NCBI RefSeq assembly: GCF_002288925.2
Contig: NW_022098001.1
Coordinates: forward strand, 3,836,660 to 3,900,659
Reading direction: 5' to 3'
DNA from: Delphinapterus leucas
Lineage: Eukaryota; Chordata; Mammalia; Artiodactyla; Monodontidae
Length of the DNA stretch: 64,000 bases
This document shows, in pieces, positions 46,666-59,755 of the stretch (the first letter of the stretch is position 1; every line of letters begins with the position of its first letter). The translations under genes were made by a program, and so were the position numbers. Under the pieces are notes generated by a model. It was given only the letters and a program-made list of their open reading frames with translations, was not told the origin of the DNA and made no database searches.

Positions 46666-48572
46666 CATAAAATATTTTAAGTGTTACTGAGGTATAAAGC
46701 CTATGAAAGGAAATTCAAAATCTCAGTACATTTAACTTTAGCTTAGGCAGTGTGCTCAGTGTCTTACATACAGAAGTAATTAAACCTAATTTTAGACTCA
46801 GGCATATCATATTCAGTTCCTTCAATAATTAACAATCAAACACTGCCTTCCCTTTAGAATTGGAGAAGCACTGGTGAAAATTCCACAGTGGTCCATAGTA
46901 CACAGGTTTAGAGGTCACACCTTGATCAAAACATCAAGAACCAAGGTGAACTTCAGTTTGCAGTGAATGAGAAATACCTAAAAATGAGTTTCCCAGAATT
47001 TGTTCCATATATACTGACCTCATGACATACTCCTAAAGGGAAAAGAGCTCCCTGCAACCTTGGATTCCTACTGTATAAAATATTCCCTTCTGGTCACGGA
47101 TGATGATCAAGTGCTCTGTGACCACCTATAGTAAGGAAGCCTGCTTAATGCTACAAATTTATAATTTCCTGAATTTGTATGATCACAGAATTTTTTCTCT
47201 CCACATAACCCTGTTAAACCAAGTTCTATGGAAAGACAGTCCAGGATTCAAGAGACATCACTGGAAAGTTCACCAAAAAACTCTTCTTTAATTTTTTGTT
47301 AAAGCAATAGCATTATGGATTTCCTCTTCAATTTTCAGAAAAATTCTGCTACAGAGGCATGGAGTTACATGTTAAAAGTTCAACCTATTTAGTATGGAGG
47401 GCTCCAGGATGAGAATAGCATAGGGCAGTGAGTCTTATACTTCATATTAACTGTTTTAGTTCCATAAAAAGCTTTATGATTTAATTTGGCAATGGATTCC
47501 TGCCACACAAAAAATATATCTTTAGGCTATGATATGACTGGAAGAATTCATTTTGTCCTAGGAAGAGGAAAGAACAAAAAAAATTACATTGGACTAGAGA
47601 TTCTTCGTCATCACAAAATACCAATCTAGCAATTCATAACTGTGCTTGCTGAGAGAAAAAAAAAATTCCACAGTAAAACATGGTGTGAGCTTATTGGTCA
47701 CCCATTTAGGAAAATCTCAGTAAATTCAAAACACCCAAATGAAAATCGAACAACCGTGGAAAACAATATGCTTTATTTGCATGTTTCTGAAAACTACTGC
47801 AAGACAGAAAATGCTGTACCCTAATTATATTGGTTTCCAGTGGATGTAAAATTTAAATTACAACTTTCTTAAAAAAAATGTACGTACTTAGGGAATTTTA
47901 AAAGTTTCAAGAATGAAACTACAGCTCTGACAACACGATGTAAGGTGAGAGTAAATTTTCACCAATCTTGAAGGCAGTCACGATAATAGCAATTATTTTT
48001 AACAAGGGAGAGACCAATATTCCACCATCTTGAAACAATATTTCACAGCATCATGACTACTCAGAGTCTTAGTATAGAAATACAAATGTATACTGAAGAA
48101 AAAAAAAAATGAAGATCCTATATGCCCTTCTTAAATTTCACCTTGCCTCGTGGTCTCTGATGTTCTTTATTATCACATGTTTCTAACCACCACTTTTTTT
48201 AAATAAGAAAATACCTCTGAAATAGTCTATGCAGTTCCAAGGATTTGCTCTTTCAAACAGAAGTCTCTATTTTGGTGTGATCTGACATCTGACTGTCTTG
48301 CCTAGATAATCACCATGAAACACCAGATCTACACACAAGGTAGGCACCCTTTATTAACATCTGAAGGAGTAATTTTAAGTTCAACCCATTGAGTCCTGTG
48401 TTAGCTGACAACCAAATTCACATTATATAACAAATTGTACAGGTTGATGGATTAATCTAAGCTTTGTAAATGGCTTTCAAGAAATAAACAATTTTATTTT
48501 GATTCTTCACAGGTAACACCATAAAATTTAGTGCATCTCAGTGTACCAATCTGAGTCACTCAAGCTTGAGAG
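46666..48572. other. Mostly unassigned; possible hAT-like relic near 46980-47290
   Basis: Text such as 'ttctatggaaagacagtcc' is reminiscent of old hAT MITEs, but I cannot name one. Open frames at 47100-47291 and 47642-47824 have no known domain. Confidence 0.35.
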
Positions 48573-48940
48573 TATTATAGACTGAATGTTTGTGTCCACT
48601 CCCAAAATTTATATGTGTTGAAACTTAGTTACTAATGTGATGGTATTTGGAGGTGGGGGCCTTTGGAAGGTGATTAGATCATGAGGGCAGATCTCTAACA
48701 AATGGAACTGGTGCTCTTATAAAAGAGACCCCAGAGAGCTCCCTTGTCCCTTCTGCCATGTGAGGACATGGCACGAAGAGTGCCATCTATGAACCAGGAA
48801 GTGGTACCTCACCCAGCACTGGGTCTGTTGGTGCCTTGATCTTAGACTTCCCAGCCTCCAGAACTGTGAGATATACATTCCATTGTTTATAAGACACCAA
48901 GTCTATGGTATTGTTTTAGCAGCCATTATAGTTGAAGATA
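48573..48940 (+). mobile_element. MLT1A-type LTR (ERVL-MaLR), solo
   Basis: The full block order of this well-known mammalian LTR is present: 'gactgaatgtttgtgtccac', 'tgtgatggtatttggaggtg', 'gctcttataaaagagacccc', 'cttctgccatgtgaggacat', 'ccttgatcttagacttccc', 'gcctccagaactgtgagata', 'aagtctatggtattgtttt'. No internal retroviral sequence follows. Confidence 0.85.
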
Positions 48941-48974
48941 GAGAGCAATTTAACCAGGAAGGGGGCTGGATAAA

Positions 48975-49475
48975 TATCCAGTGTGGTAGCCAACTTCCAG
49001 TATGACTGGCAGTGATTCTCACTGTGCACCCTCTCCCACAAAGAACAGAGCTAGCTGACCTCTTTAACTCCTAGACTGCTGAGGCAATGAAGCAGTATGG
49101 CATCTCAGGCAAGGTCACAGATTATTTTGTGGATTCCGCCTTGCTTTCTTGACTTACTTGCTCTGACACAGCCAGGCGTCACATTGTGAGGACACTCAAG
49201 CATAGACAGGTCCAGATGGGAAAGAACTAAGGCCTCTTGCCAACCACTAGCACTGTGTGAATGAAACATCTTGGAAGCCACCCCAAGTCAAGTTTTCAGA
49301 TGACTGCAACCTTGTCTGGCAAACTGACTCAGTCTCGTGACAAACCCAGTCAGAGAACCCAGCTTAGCTGCTTCTAAAGGCTTGACCCATAGAAACTGTG
49401 TGAGATGCCAAGTATTTATTGTATCTTTAAGCTATTAGATTGTGGGGTGATTTGTTGAATGATAATGGACAACTA
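48975..49475 (+). mobile_element. Older MLT1-type LTR
   Basis: Weaker MLT1 pattern: 'gaacagagctagctgacctc', 'tcttggaagccaccccaagt', 'ttcagatgactgcaaccttg', 'gacccatagaaactgtgtga', then a 'ttgtggggtgatttgttgaa' end. The end phrase is partly repeated at 49476-49525. The adjoining younger MLT1A ends only about 35 bp away. Confidence 0.6.
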
Positions 49476-49689
49476 TTAACTTGTGGGATAATTTAATGCA
49501 CAGTAATGGATAAGTATACCCAGCACTGCCAATTCAACAGTGTTTTGTAGCACTTGACTTGTTATAATATATCTGATTTATAAGTAAGGTACATGCTCTA
49601 GTGGCAGGCATTAAGTGTGTACAGACTTTCAAAGAAGTTAGGCATCTCTCTCAAATGTCAAGGTTTCATTGTACAGTGAGTAACAAGTA

Positions 49690-49812
49690 GCACACAAGTG
49701 TAAGTTCCATGAGGGCAGGTATGTTGTCTGTTTTATTTTCTGCTGTATCCCCAATGCCCAGAAGAGTGTCTCTATCACATAAGGTGCTTAATGAATACTA
49801 AATGAATGAATG
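49690..49812 (+). repeat. L2 LINE 3' end
   Basis: taagttccatgagggcaggt, 'ttctgctgtatccccaatgc', 'aggtgcttaatgaatacta', aatgaatgaatg. A textbook L2 terminus. Confidence 0.88.
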
Positions 49813-50632
49813 TATGCAGAGTTAAGAGGTTACCTCCCAGGTAACTCTCATTGAGAGAGACTACCTATCTATATACGTTATTCTATATATCTATATATAG
49901 AGAGAAAATATTTAAAACTTGGATGTAGGAACTAGAAAGACAATTTTTCTATTTATTTTTCTGAAATGTTTCACTTATTATAAGAACTTCAACTTAACAC
50001 ATATCTGTAAGTTATAGATTTTTATGAGTATTATTTTGAATAAGGAACATGGCTAAATATTTAAATGAACATGTAGATTTTGGAAAAATACACATATTCT
50101 AAATTTTGAAGTTTTTAGTTCCAGAGGTTACTCATCATTTGTTTTCCAATTAAGTATACTGACTTCCTTGATGACGAACCCAATAAGCTTTAAGAAAGAA
50201 TATATTACAGAATAATTAGAGATTTCTTGAATACATTTACATTTTACTAGCCAACAAAATAGTTTTATTTCCAAATAGATTGAGAATAGATTTTATAAGA
50301 GAAGGAGAAATTGCATTGTTTAGTAATAAATTCAAGTAATCCTTTCTTGTATGAGACCATCTTGTAAATACTTTCTGTAACCAGATCTCTAAAGCTTTTC
50401 AGGTCATACAATTGAAATCACATATTGACTACATCAAACTGAGAAATATATATGTTCTTCTTTGTCAATAATTTATAAATAATAAGGGTAATAAGCAGGT
50501 AAATATTAAGTATTTTCCTGGTAATACATTTATCTGGCTTTCAATTTTACTTTGTATAGATCTTTTAGTACCACACAGTATTTCATACGAGAGAGTTTCT
50601 AAATGCATTCTAGCATTTAAAAAGGAGCTTTA
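49813..50632. other. Unassigned AT-rich sequence
   Basis: A short TATA-rich palindrome patch lies near 49885-49905. Nothing else is recognised. Confidence 0.5.
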
Positions 50633-50843
50633 GGGCTTCCCTGGTGGCGCTGTGGTTGAGAGTCCGCCTGCCGATGCAGGGGACACGGGTTCGTGCCCCG
50701 GTCCAGGAAGATCCCACATGCCACGGAGCAGCTGGGCCCGTGAGCCATGGCCACTGAGCCTGTGCGTCCAGAGCCTGTGCTCCGCAACGGGAGAGGCCAC
50801 GACAATGAGAGGCCTGCGTACCGAGAAAAAAAAAAAAAAAAAA
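50633..50843 (+). mobile_element. CHR-2-type SINE
   Basis: A full-length short SINE from gggcttccctggtggcgctg to an A19 tail. I could not find a clean target duplication. Open frames on both strands here are SINE artefacts shared with the other copies. Confidence 0.95.
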
Positions 50844-51329
50844 TCCTGGAGCAAGTGAGCATGAGAACCAAGAAGTCTGAGCCACAAATCTTGTGGAAGG
50901 AGTACTTGAAACTGAGGGAACTGCATGTATAAAAGCCCAGAATGAAAGAGAGTAAGATACATTTGGAAACTGGAAGATTATGAGTGGATGAGGAATGTAA
51001 GAAAGGGAGAAGGCTGATAAAAGATGAGGCTGGAGAGGTAAGTGGGTGGCAGCCCGTGAAAGATCAAGGTTTTGAATGTTACCCTAAAGACAAAAATACC
51101 CATTTTTAAGTAAATTTAAATATAGGATCAGTGTCTCCTCATCCTGCTGTGTAAGCTGACCCTACAAGTGCTTCTTTTCCTCTGTCCATCTTTGGGAGGT
51201 GTTGGCAGTATAGCGGTTAGCTCAGCTGCCTTCCATCTTTGGATGCTTTTTACATCTCTTCCCTTTGGCTGGCTAACATTTTCCTTTTACTACTGCAAAT
51301 TTGTTAATACCTACATTCTACTTGGAAAA
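50844..51329. other. Possible fragment of an ancient repeat, otherwise unassigned
   Basis: 50920-51110 ('gaaagggagaaggctgataa', 'gtgggtggcagcccgtgaa') resembles the unresolved repeat at 36060-36560. Confidence 0.35.
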
Positions 51330-51830
51330 TCTCCATAAAATGTACATAGAGTGAAATGTACAGATACTAAGTGTACAATTGGCTAAGTGTTAGCAATTGT
51401 ATACACCCCTGTACCCAACACCCTAATCAAGATACAGAACATCTCTATTATCCCCAAAAGTTCTCTCACTTTCCCTTGTAGAGCAGTCATTTCTCAACCC
51501 CCACAGGCAACCCCTCTTCTGATCTGCTATCACCCAGATTAGTTTTGCCTATCCCAGAAAGTCATAAAACTGGAATCATACAATATTCCACAATACAATA
51601 CTATTCTTTCACACAACATAAAGTTGTAGAGACATCCATGTTTGAGTGTGTATCAGTACTTCATTTTTCTCTATACTGCTAACTAGTATTCTATTGTATG
51701 AATACACCACAATTTGTTTAGCCATTCTCTTTTTGGTGAAAATTTGGGATTTTTCCAGTTTTTAGCTATTACAATTAAAGTTACTCTGAACATGTACAAC
51801 TATTTCTGTAAACAAAGCTTTCCATCTGTT
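51330..51830 (-). repeat. Old L1M 3' fragment
   Basis: Reversed L1 tail order: 'gtacatagagtgaaatgtac', 'aatcaagatacagaacatct', 'cccccacaggcaacccctc', 'aaaactggaatcatacaata', 'ctattgtatgaatacacc', 'ttagctattacaattaaagt'. Confidence 0.85.
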
Positions 51831-52961
51831 TGGAATAAATATCTTGAACTAGTCATAGGCTAGCTGTATGTTTGAGACACAGTGATAATGGATTCCCACA
51901 GCTTTAAATCCCAATTTATTATGAGTAAAGATGAAATAAAGTTATTAACTTTAAGGATTTATACACCCATGCTTTGTAAGTCTGAAACTGTTGAATCTCA
52001 CTTGAAGATGAAATCTGAACACCTATGTCTCATATTGCCATTTAGGAGCCATTAAAGAAAATCATTCCTTTGATGTCCCCAAAGAAGAAACATTTAGCAC
52101 AAGGAAATTTTAAAAACTAAATTGTATAATAGTATCAGTAGCTCTTCAAAATCTAGAGAATCAGTTCATACTGCATTTTAATGAAAAAAAAAAAGAGCTT
52201 TGAAGGTATGGGGCAAAATACACAATGAAGGTAGCCTAAAAAGTAGGAAAAAACCCACTTCGCTTCCTAAAATCTAAGCCCTTTGGACAATACTTTACCC
52301 TCTCCTGAGGTATTTAAGTAGATTAGCAAAAAATCCTTTAGTTTTTGCTTTGGAATACAAACTGTGGCTTCGAGTGAGAAACGGCAATAAAAACCTCTCT
52401 ATATCAGTTATAGGTAGGAACAAAACAAAAGGAAAATCCAACTGACATAGTTAAACAAATGGCGATGGAGCAAAAATATAGAAAAGAATGAATGAGACAC
52501 AGTCACTGCTAAGAATAGATATTGGGTTTAGAGAAATCAAGTGGTTCCCTGGCAGATAAAAAGAAAAACATGAGTAGCAGCCATAGTAGAAAATACGGTG
52601 GGTGTTTAGGGGATGTCTGAAGGTAAAAATAGACTTTGGAAATTATTATCTACATAGCTAAAAAAATCACTAAATATTACTTTAATTGAATATTTCTTAA
52701 GTAAATGTAAATAAATCTAAGATCATCTTTATTATAGTGAAAAAAAGAACTATTAGCAAAATCATGAAAAAAATTACTTAAAGCTACCTCCTAAACAAAT
52801 TTAAATTTATTTAATTGGAGTGGTTTCCTTACCCAGAGCTATTAACACTTAAAAGTATATTTGCTAAATCTGACTTTCTGAAGTAAATAATATTTGAAAG
52901 CATGTTCTTTTACACATGTTGAATCTTAGGCTGGAAATATATATAAACTCTTCTGGCTATC
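51831..52961. other. Unassigned sequence
   Basis: No repeat or gene recognised. Confidence 0.45.
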
Positions 52962-53164
52962 TTTTTTTTTGCGGTACACGGGCCTCTCTCATTGTTGTGG
53001 CCTCTTCCGTTGCGGAGCACAGGCTCCGGACGCACAGGCTCAGCGGCCATGGCTCACAGGCCCAGCCGCTCCGTGGCATGTGGGATCTTCCCGGACCGGG
53101 GCACGAACCCGTGTCCCCTGCATCGGCAGGTGGACTCTCAACCACTGCACCACCAGGGAAGCCC
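52962..53164 (-). mobile_element. CHR-2-type SINE
   Basis: A minus-strand short SINE with only nine Ts as tail complement, a complete GC-rich body, and the head complement ccaccagggaagcccc. It supplies the intact middle that is missing from the gapped copy at 22322. Confidence 0.95.
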
Positions 53165-54999
53165 CTCACCTGTTTCTTTTTACTTTTTAAATGTTACTAC
53201 CAGGAAATTTAAAATTACAAACATAGCTCACATTATATTTCTACTAGATAGCTCTGGTCTGAATTCTTCAAAAGAAAACGAAAACAGAGGGTCTGGTTCT
53301 GATAGGTTTTAAAAGCTATGGATTCATTTGACTTTCTTCAAATTAAAATGCACAACTATTAACTCCAGTATTTTGGGGGACTAACAAGTTGGTTCCTACA
53401 GTTTAATAAACAGGCATAATTCTAGGCTTAGAATTTAGACAGCAGGAAAGACCAAACTCAAAATACTTAACCAAGAAAATCTGTCTTCAAGCAAAAGACA
53501 TAGAATATAAAATAGGATGGAAAAAGTCCAGTCGTTTGCCTTTTAAAAGAAGTACATGAAGTATTTAGGCATGTCGGTGATGACTAAATATTTTGGGTTA
53601 CCAAAGAAGTTGTTACTATTTAGAGATTAGAAGTAAATTAGAGAGGATGTGATTTAAAACAACTCAAATTTAATCAGGATTTCAATCACTAGCAGAAAGA
53701 CTTGACTGAACCAATTTTCCTGAAAAAGTAATTAAAAATAATATGTACTAATGTAGCCGGACAATTTCATTTAATGAAACACATAAGGCATTTTATAGTA
53801 GTGATTCTTACTATTATAGAAAAATCTTTCAGTAATCTGCACAGCTAAAAAGAGACAAATAATGCTATTTATTTCCATTGTTTTTACCAAGATAAGTGAA
53901 ATACATACTTGTTAAACTACTAGTAGATATTACAGTTATGAAAGGTGAGCTACATACTCAAATATATTTACCTGACAGGTATTGAAAGGGAAAATATACC
54001 AGTTTTAAAATATTTAGTTAAAATTTTAATTAAAACAAGTTTATGTATTACACAGATTTTATTCCAATATATATTAAGATATTTCATTAAATAGATATTT
54101 GTGTTTCTGAGCAGGTGAACCATAAGTACTAAAAATGCCACAGTGACTGAATCCTGGTTTTCAATCTATCCAGTAGGTTTACTTGAATGAAGTAAGGGAG
54201 TAATGTACACAAATTTCCAAGTTAATGGCAGAGTAAGCATCCAATAAAGTTTATTCCTTTCCCTATAGATGTGAAATGTGTACATTTAAAAAAATCAAAG
54301 ACAAATTCAGAGAAGTCAATATAGAAAATTAAAGTATTAGGCTAACTTAGGGCTTTCCTTTTCATGTTTTTAATTTAGAAAAGACAGGTATGCATTCCTT
54401 TTTCCCTTCTTCTCTCAAAATATTCAACCTATAGTTTTTTTCCCCTAGTTATACTATACTGTCATATTTATGTCATAGTTTCTAAATGATTCTCCATGTT
54501 TTATTAAGGCACAGGCTCACCCTCGACTATGAAATTTAATAAACTTAATATTATAGAGAAACAAATTGCCGAATTCGAATATAGTCAGAACTTCGTCTGC
54601 CAGAAGAATGATTCTAGAACTTGGGACAAAGAAGACAGACAATAAACTAGGGAAAAGTAGCAGGTGGCCATGAACTCTTTATAAAGTTATGATGCTAACA
54701 TTCCCACGTAACGTCAATCTGGCCATATGTAGGTAGGTCCTTCTTTAGTTATTTCTTTCTTATCCCTACCATCAGTAATTTAACAAAGTTGATTTTTAAG
54801 TTTGTCTACTCTGCTTTTAATTCTCTCATGTGATAGAGACTTTGGTTCTCTCTTAGAAGAAAAATATGCCGAAACTATATTTTAATTTCTGCTTCCTAAG
54901 ATTTACTTGAAATGTAAACAAGTTATCCTGAATAACTGAGGCACTTACTGAATCCTTAAAATAAGGCTCAAAATTTGTACATGTTCTCTCATGTAATTC
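53165..54999. other. Long repeat-free AT-rich interval
   Basis: About 1.8 kb with no transposon that I recognise, no long open frame and no tandem repeat. Confidence 0.5.
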
Positions 55000-55160
55000 T
55001 TAGAATATCTCTGCAAATTTCTAAACCTTTCTAAGGAAGTTACTATTATTCATTCACCCTTTTAACAGATAACGAAATTAAAGTTCAAAGAGGTTCTTAC
55101 TTAACGTGCCCCAAATCATACAGCGACTGTGATTACTAGGTTCTAAGATGGGCTTGTTTC
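55000..55160 (-). repeat. MIR SINE
   Basis: Reversed MIR: 'tgtaattcttagaatatctc', 'ttaacagataacgaaattaa', 'tcaaagaggttcttactt', 'cccaaatcatacagcgactg'. Confidence 0.75.
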
Positions 55161-56689
55161 ACTCGAATGCATCCATGAAAACAGGATACTATTTAAAATC
55201 AACGGTGTCTTCATTTGATGAAATTCAAGAAGAGCATTATGGCAGGGATCTGGACCCCAACTGGTTTGTTCAACCCAAACCCCCTTGCTCCTCTACACAA
55301 TGGCATTACAATGGCTAGATGGATCTATACCCGGAGTTCAACATCTGATTGAGTTCCCAGCCCCTGTATATTTCAAAGCCTGACTACATTTTTATATTCC
55401 TACTGATTGAGTACTGAAATCAATCCTCCAAAACATAAAAAATAAATTAATACAAGAAAATTTTAAATATATATTCTATATGTATAACACGAAGACACCT
55501 CAACTCAAATTATATGGTTCAACTTTCTAAGTAGTGAAATCAATACATAAGTAATAGCTAAAATATACAGTGGTTATAAAATTTATAAACAACATCCTAT
55601 CAGTAACAAACACTCCTTCCTCAAATCATTTGCCTCCAGGTAACATTCATCATCCCTAATCTGGGGCAATGTTACAGTTATGCCCAAACACTATAATGAA
55701 AGTCAAGAATCATGACTTTAGATCTCAGCTTTCATATGACTTGAGTTTTTATCACTTCGTATTTTGGGACCGAAAATTGTCACACTTTACAACATAAGGG
55801 TTTGAATCATTTTGAAATATTCCGGTTCTAAACCCAAACTATCCGTTCTCTAACCCAGATATAAAGAAGAAAAAGAAGGGTGAGGAAAAAGAATGAAATC
55901 ATCCAACAGAAATTATCCAACAGGGTTTCGGCAGAGATACCCTGAAAGGCAGGGTATGAAGAGATTCCTTCTCCCTGGTGGAAAGCACAGCATTAACGTA
56001 TAGTGTTCCCCACCTCAATTCAATCAAACATTTTCAAAAAGGTAATCAGAAGAAGTCCTTTTTCAATATCTGTCCCTCTGCCTTTTATGAAAAAGGAACT
56101 GAAGTGGTGATGGTTTTCCTAGCAGGTTACATTTTGATCTGTCTCTGAAATGTCTGTACAACACAGTCCTTATGCCACAGATGAGGCATTGCATGCCTTG
56201 GGTTGAATATTTGTAGAACATCATAAAAACAATGATTCATGGTGCATATGACTCATTAATTCATTTTTCTAAACACATTAACTGAGGGCTCCATGTATAA
56301 AAGGGAAAATTGTATATGTTGAACAAAAATATGGAAATCCACATAAGGAATTAATTTAGAGGAGAAATGTTTTAGGTGACTCACTAGGACAAGCTCACTC
56401 TATGCAAATGGAATAAGCCATAAACAAAGAGGCTTAAATGCAAATCTTAGACATGGAAAAAGGGAAAGATCAGGGGCCCAAATTAATCAAAGGTAATGGA
56501 TGTAAGGAAACCCTGGGACTCGACTGGGACATTGCTCAACTGAAAAGGGGAGTGAAAGTAACAGAAAAGTCTCCACTATCGGGGCCAGGGAGAACACTGA
56601 GAGGTTCAGGAAGGCTAATCTTTCTAGGTAGATATGATAAATTCTATCAAATAAATCCACCATTTATCTTAATCTATAGACCCAGTCTT
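55161..56689. other. Unassigned sequence
   Basis: The 134-codon plus frame at 56438-56842 begins here. Its right half reads through the L2 relic that follows, and its left half has no recognisable domain. Confidence 0.45.
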
Positions 56690-57165
56690 AACTATGCTTT
56701 CCCCAAACTCTATACCCTAACTATAAAGAACTACTTGTATTTTTCAAAACTGTTTTACATTTTTTCCCCTGTGTCTCTGCTTTTGTTTATGCTAGTTACT
56801 TTGCCTAGAAGGCTTTCACGCCACTTCTTCCTTGACTTTTAACAAACTCCTATCCAACTTTCTCGGGACAGGACGGATCTCATCTACAGTGCCATGTAAT
56901 GATTCCATTCCCCAAAAATCTACCTTTCTCTTCTCCATGTTCCAAAGCACTTGGTAAACTCTCCTTCAACAAGTCTTTTCCACAAGACTGTGTTCTAGTT
57001 TCATTGACTGACAACAATGCTTACTTAATATACATTTTTTAATGAAATACTATTTCCTCCAGGCTTTAAATCACTAAGAAACAGCATTTCTGAATGAGAT
57101 CAAGGTGTGATCAAGCACATGGTAGTGTACCTAGCACAGAGGACGTTCTCAATAGATATTTGATT
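56690..57165 (+). repeat. L2 LINE 3' region
   Basis: 'ttactttgcctagaaggctt', 'cacgccacttcttccttga', 'ccaaagcacttggtaaactc', 'gtagtgtacctagcacagag', 'tctcaatagatatttgattg'. Old and diverged but in order. Confidence 0.65.
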
Positions 57166-58423
57166 GAAAAATATTCGGAGTGAAGTTTATAATACAGAAA
57201 TAGTGACTTAATGTCCTTAATAATAGAATGAATGGAAATATGAAAGGGTATTTTTTTGGGTGGGAAAGTGGGAGAGAATATGAGGATAAATGAAGTTAAA
57301 GCCATAAAGCAATGTTCTGTTCTTATCTATTACTATCTCCCCAACCACCTGGGAAAAACACCTAGGAGTAGATGCACCAATTCCTGTGGGTACAGTTACA
57401 TTCTGAAAATTACAGTGCATTCACGGTACACCAATACTCCCCCAACAAATACAGAATTAGTTTGCGTATCAGTATATTGGGTTATCATATTGTAGTCGCT
57501 TACGTTATCATTCAAAAATATCGTTGCAGGAGGATCATCTGTACTCATTCCATGCTGATATCAGGCTTCAGCATGACTTTCTTTGACCAATGACACGTGG
57601 GAAGAATTGACGCATGTGGGCAGAAGCTCTTGGATCTATTATAAGGTCTGCCATGTTATTTTTTTCTCTCTGTTATGAGCTAAGCAATATTCCAGATATA
57701 GGCTGAACTGTCAGCCTGACTCCAGAGTAAGACTGAGTAAAGGAGAGCTGCAGCTAACTTGCAATGGACATGCAGCATGAGTGACACACTTTTGTGGTCT
57801 ACACCACTAAGATTTGGGGGTTGATTGTTAACACACCATAGCCTAGGTTATCCCAATTCATTATACGTGTGTATATATATGTGGGATTACATAAGCTGTG
57901 TAGCACATATAAACACATACATACACAAAGTACACACATATGTGGGTAAACATGCTTTTCTCATGTTTTGACTTTCAGGGGTTTCACAGTCACTAGAGGA
58001 GAGAGAAAGGTATGTCAGTATGGACAGATTAGTAAGGTTCTTATTCTTCTGCCAATAAACAAAGTTGCTTTTGTTATATTTTCTCCCCCAGAAGGGTCTC
58101 CCCTCAATAAAACAATAAACATAAATACCATTTGATACTCCATATCAAATCAGCTATGTGCATATTCCATCTTTGTATAGCTCTGGTTCTGATTATCCGC
58201 CTTTGCATCATTTTCTACTCAATTCCACTCTATTCTATTCTATCCCACTCATCTTTATAAAATACTGCATAAAAAATAGGTATCATAGAGATGGAGACAG
58301 CACTCATCATGAATGACCGATTGTCAGGATTTATTCTCTCTTAATCCCTACTTGATATGCATCGATGAGCAGCAGCAAATCTGACAGAGAAGTCAGAAGA
58401 GCACATAAAAGAAGATTTTATTG
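57166..58423. other. Unassigned sequence
   Basis: Small CA/TG and (TTCTA)n-like patches lie near 57865-57945 and 58213-58250. The short frames at 57217-57593 have no known domain. Confidence 0.45.
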
Positions 58424-58450
58424 CCGGTAGATTTTATCTACCGGGTTTTT
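58424..58450 (+). other. Perfect 8-bp hairpin followed by a T-run
   Basis: CCGGTAGA (58424-58431), loop TTTTA, TCTACCGG (58437-58444), then G and TTTTTT (58446-58451). In bacteria this shape would be an intrinsic terminator. In this mammalian context it is a short palindrome with a Pol III-style T-stop and no known role. Confidence 0.85.
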
Positions 58451-58451
58451 T

Positions 58452-59029
58452 CACAATATTCCTTTGCAGGATCACCGCCTCCCGCAGTGATAAATTTTAT
58501 GTATTTGCCAGGGCCACAGCTTGCCATCAAAAATCGGATCTCCATGTCAAGCATCTGTGCTGTATTCATGAAGCACCCTCACCAACTTTTGTTTATTTCC
58601 TTTACCTTGTAGATTTCTCGCTACTACTTTCCCAAGGTGTTCTTGGACAGAGATTTGTATATCGGTGAGAAAACACTCTCAATGAGTATTTACACAGAAC
58701 CAAAAGATTGGTAAAAGAACGAACCTGTATGCAAACAGCTAGCTTAGCATTTAGCAGATACTTAATAAGTGGTAGTATCCCTCCCCTTAAGAAAATTATC
58801 TAATTCAAGACAAAATAGACAAAAGAATATATCTACTTTAAGACACAATAAAATTATACAACCCAAGACAAAATAAAATAAAATATCTTAGAGTCCATTT
58901 GTCTAAGATATTGCAATCATGGGGCCCAAATCACTTTACTTTGACAGTAAATGAATGAGAGATGCAGTTATCAGCTTTGGGAATGCTGTACGGATAATGC
59001 AGTGGAATCAACCTCTTAAAATTTGTCAT
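58452..59029. other. Unassigned sequence
   Basis: Nothing recognised. A 63-codon frame at 58421-58612 is probably chance. Confidence 0.45.
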
Positions 59030-59105
59030 GAGGATTAAATGAGACAATGCACATGAAGTAGGTGGCAGTTTCAGAGTAAATGCCCCTAAATATTAGTGGT
59101 GATGA
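59030..59105 (+). repeat. MIR 3' fragment
   Basis: 'catgaggattaaatgagaca', 'atgcacatgaagtagg', 'agagtaaatgcccctaaata' follow the MIR end. Confidence 0.65.
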
Positions 59106-59589
59106 CATCGAGTGGAGCCAACATCACAGGTTTAGGGTGTGCTTGGACTCGCCTGGCAGGTGAAGAATAATGTTTTTAGGGCAAACCAGTTGGCAACACA
59201 GCATCTATTACCAGGTCAGGTCAAAATAAATAATGGAAATCATAAGCCAAGATTTAGGAAAACTGTACCAGCACGGGTTAGAAATTAAGTGCTAAGGTCT
59301 AAGATTACTCTCGCCCCAGCTTTATCATTTCCCTCTTGAACCTGCCTTGGCCTTTGACCCAACTCTGGGGACCATGCAGACAAATACTCCCTGCTTGTCC
59401 AAGGACAGAATGAGAGCCAGAGATTCTATTTAGTCCACAATATGTACACTGGCCTCACCACTGCTCATCAACACAATCCAGGGCATCACTAGAGTTCAGC
59501 CAATCACCAGAAGCTAATGGGAGAACCAGAGCTCTGTCTGAGGCTCCTTCTGTAGGTGGCTCCTATCTGGTGGTAGGAACTGAGGAGGG

Positions 59590-59755
59590 TGATGGTCAAG
59601 CTACTTCTCTTTGCCTTGGTTACTCATCTGCAAAATGGACATAAAAATGATACTTTCCTTCTAGAGTTTTTATAAAGAAGAAATGAGAAAATGTCTGCAA
59701 ACCACCTGGGTCAGGGACTCACCTATAATAATCATCATCATCTATTATTGACTAA
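59590..59755 (+). repeat. MIR SINE
   Basis: 'gtcaagctacttctctttgc', 'ggttactcatctgcaaaatg', 'aaaaatgatactttccttc' match a forward MIR. Confidence 0.7.

Noticed and set aside
50610..50962. Repeated 'RYAGLSL-WPLPL-STGSGR' type frames on the minus strand
   Set aside because: The same peptide recurs at every CHR-2 SINE (7742, 21993, 50617, 52992). It is SINE sequence, not a protein family.
56438..56842. 134-codon plus-strand frame
   Set aside because: Its right half lies in an L2 relic, and the left half has no domain or context.
58424..58451. Bacterial-type intrinsic terminator suggesting contamination
   Set aside because: Flanks are continuous mammalian sequence with MIR and L2 nearby. There are no bacterial genes and composition is uniform.
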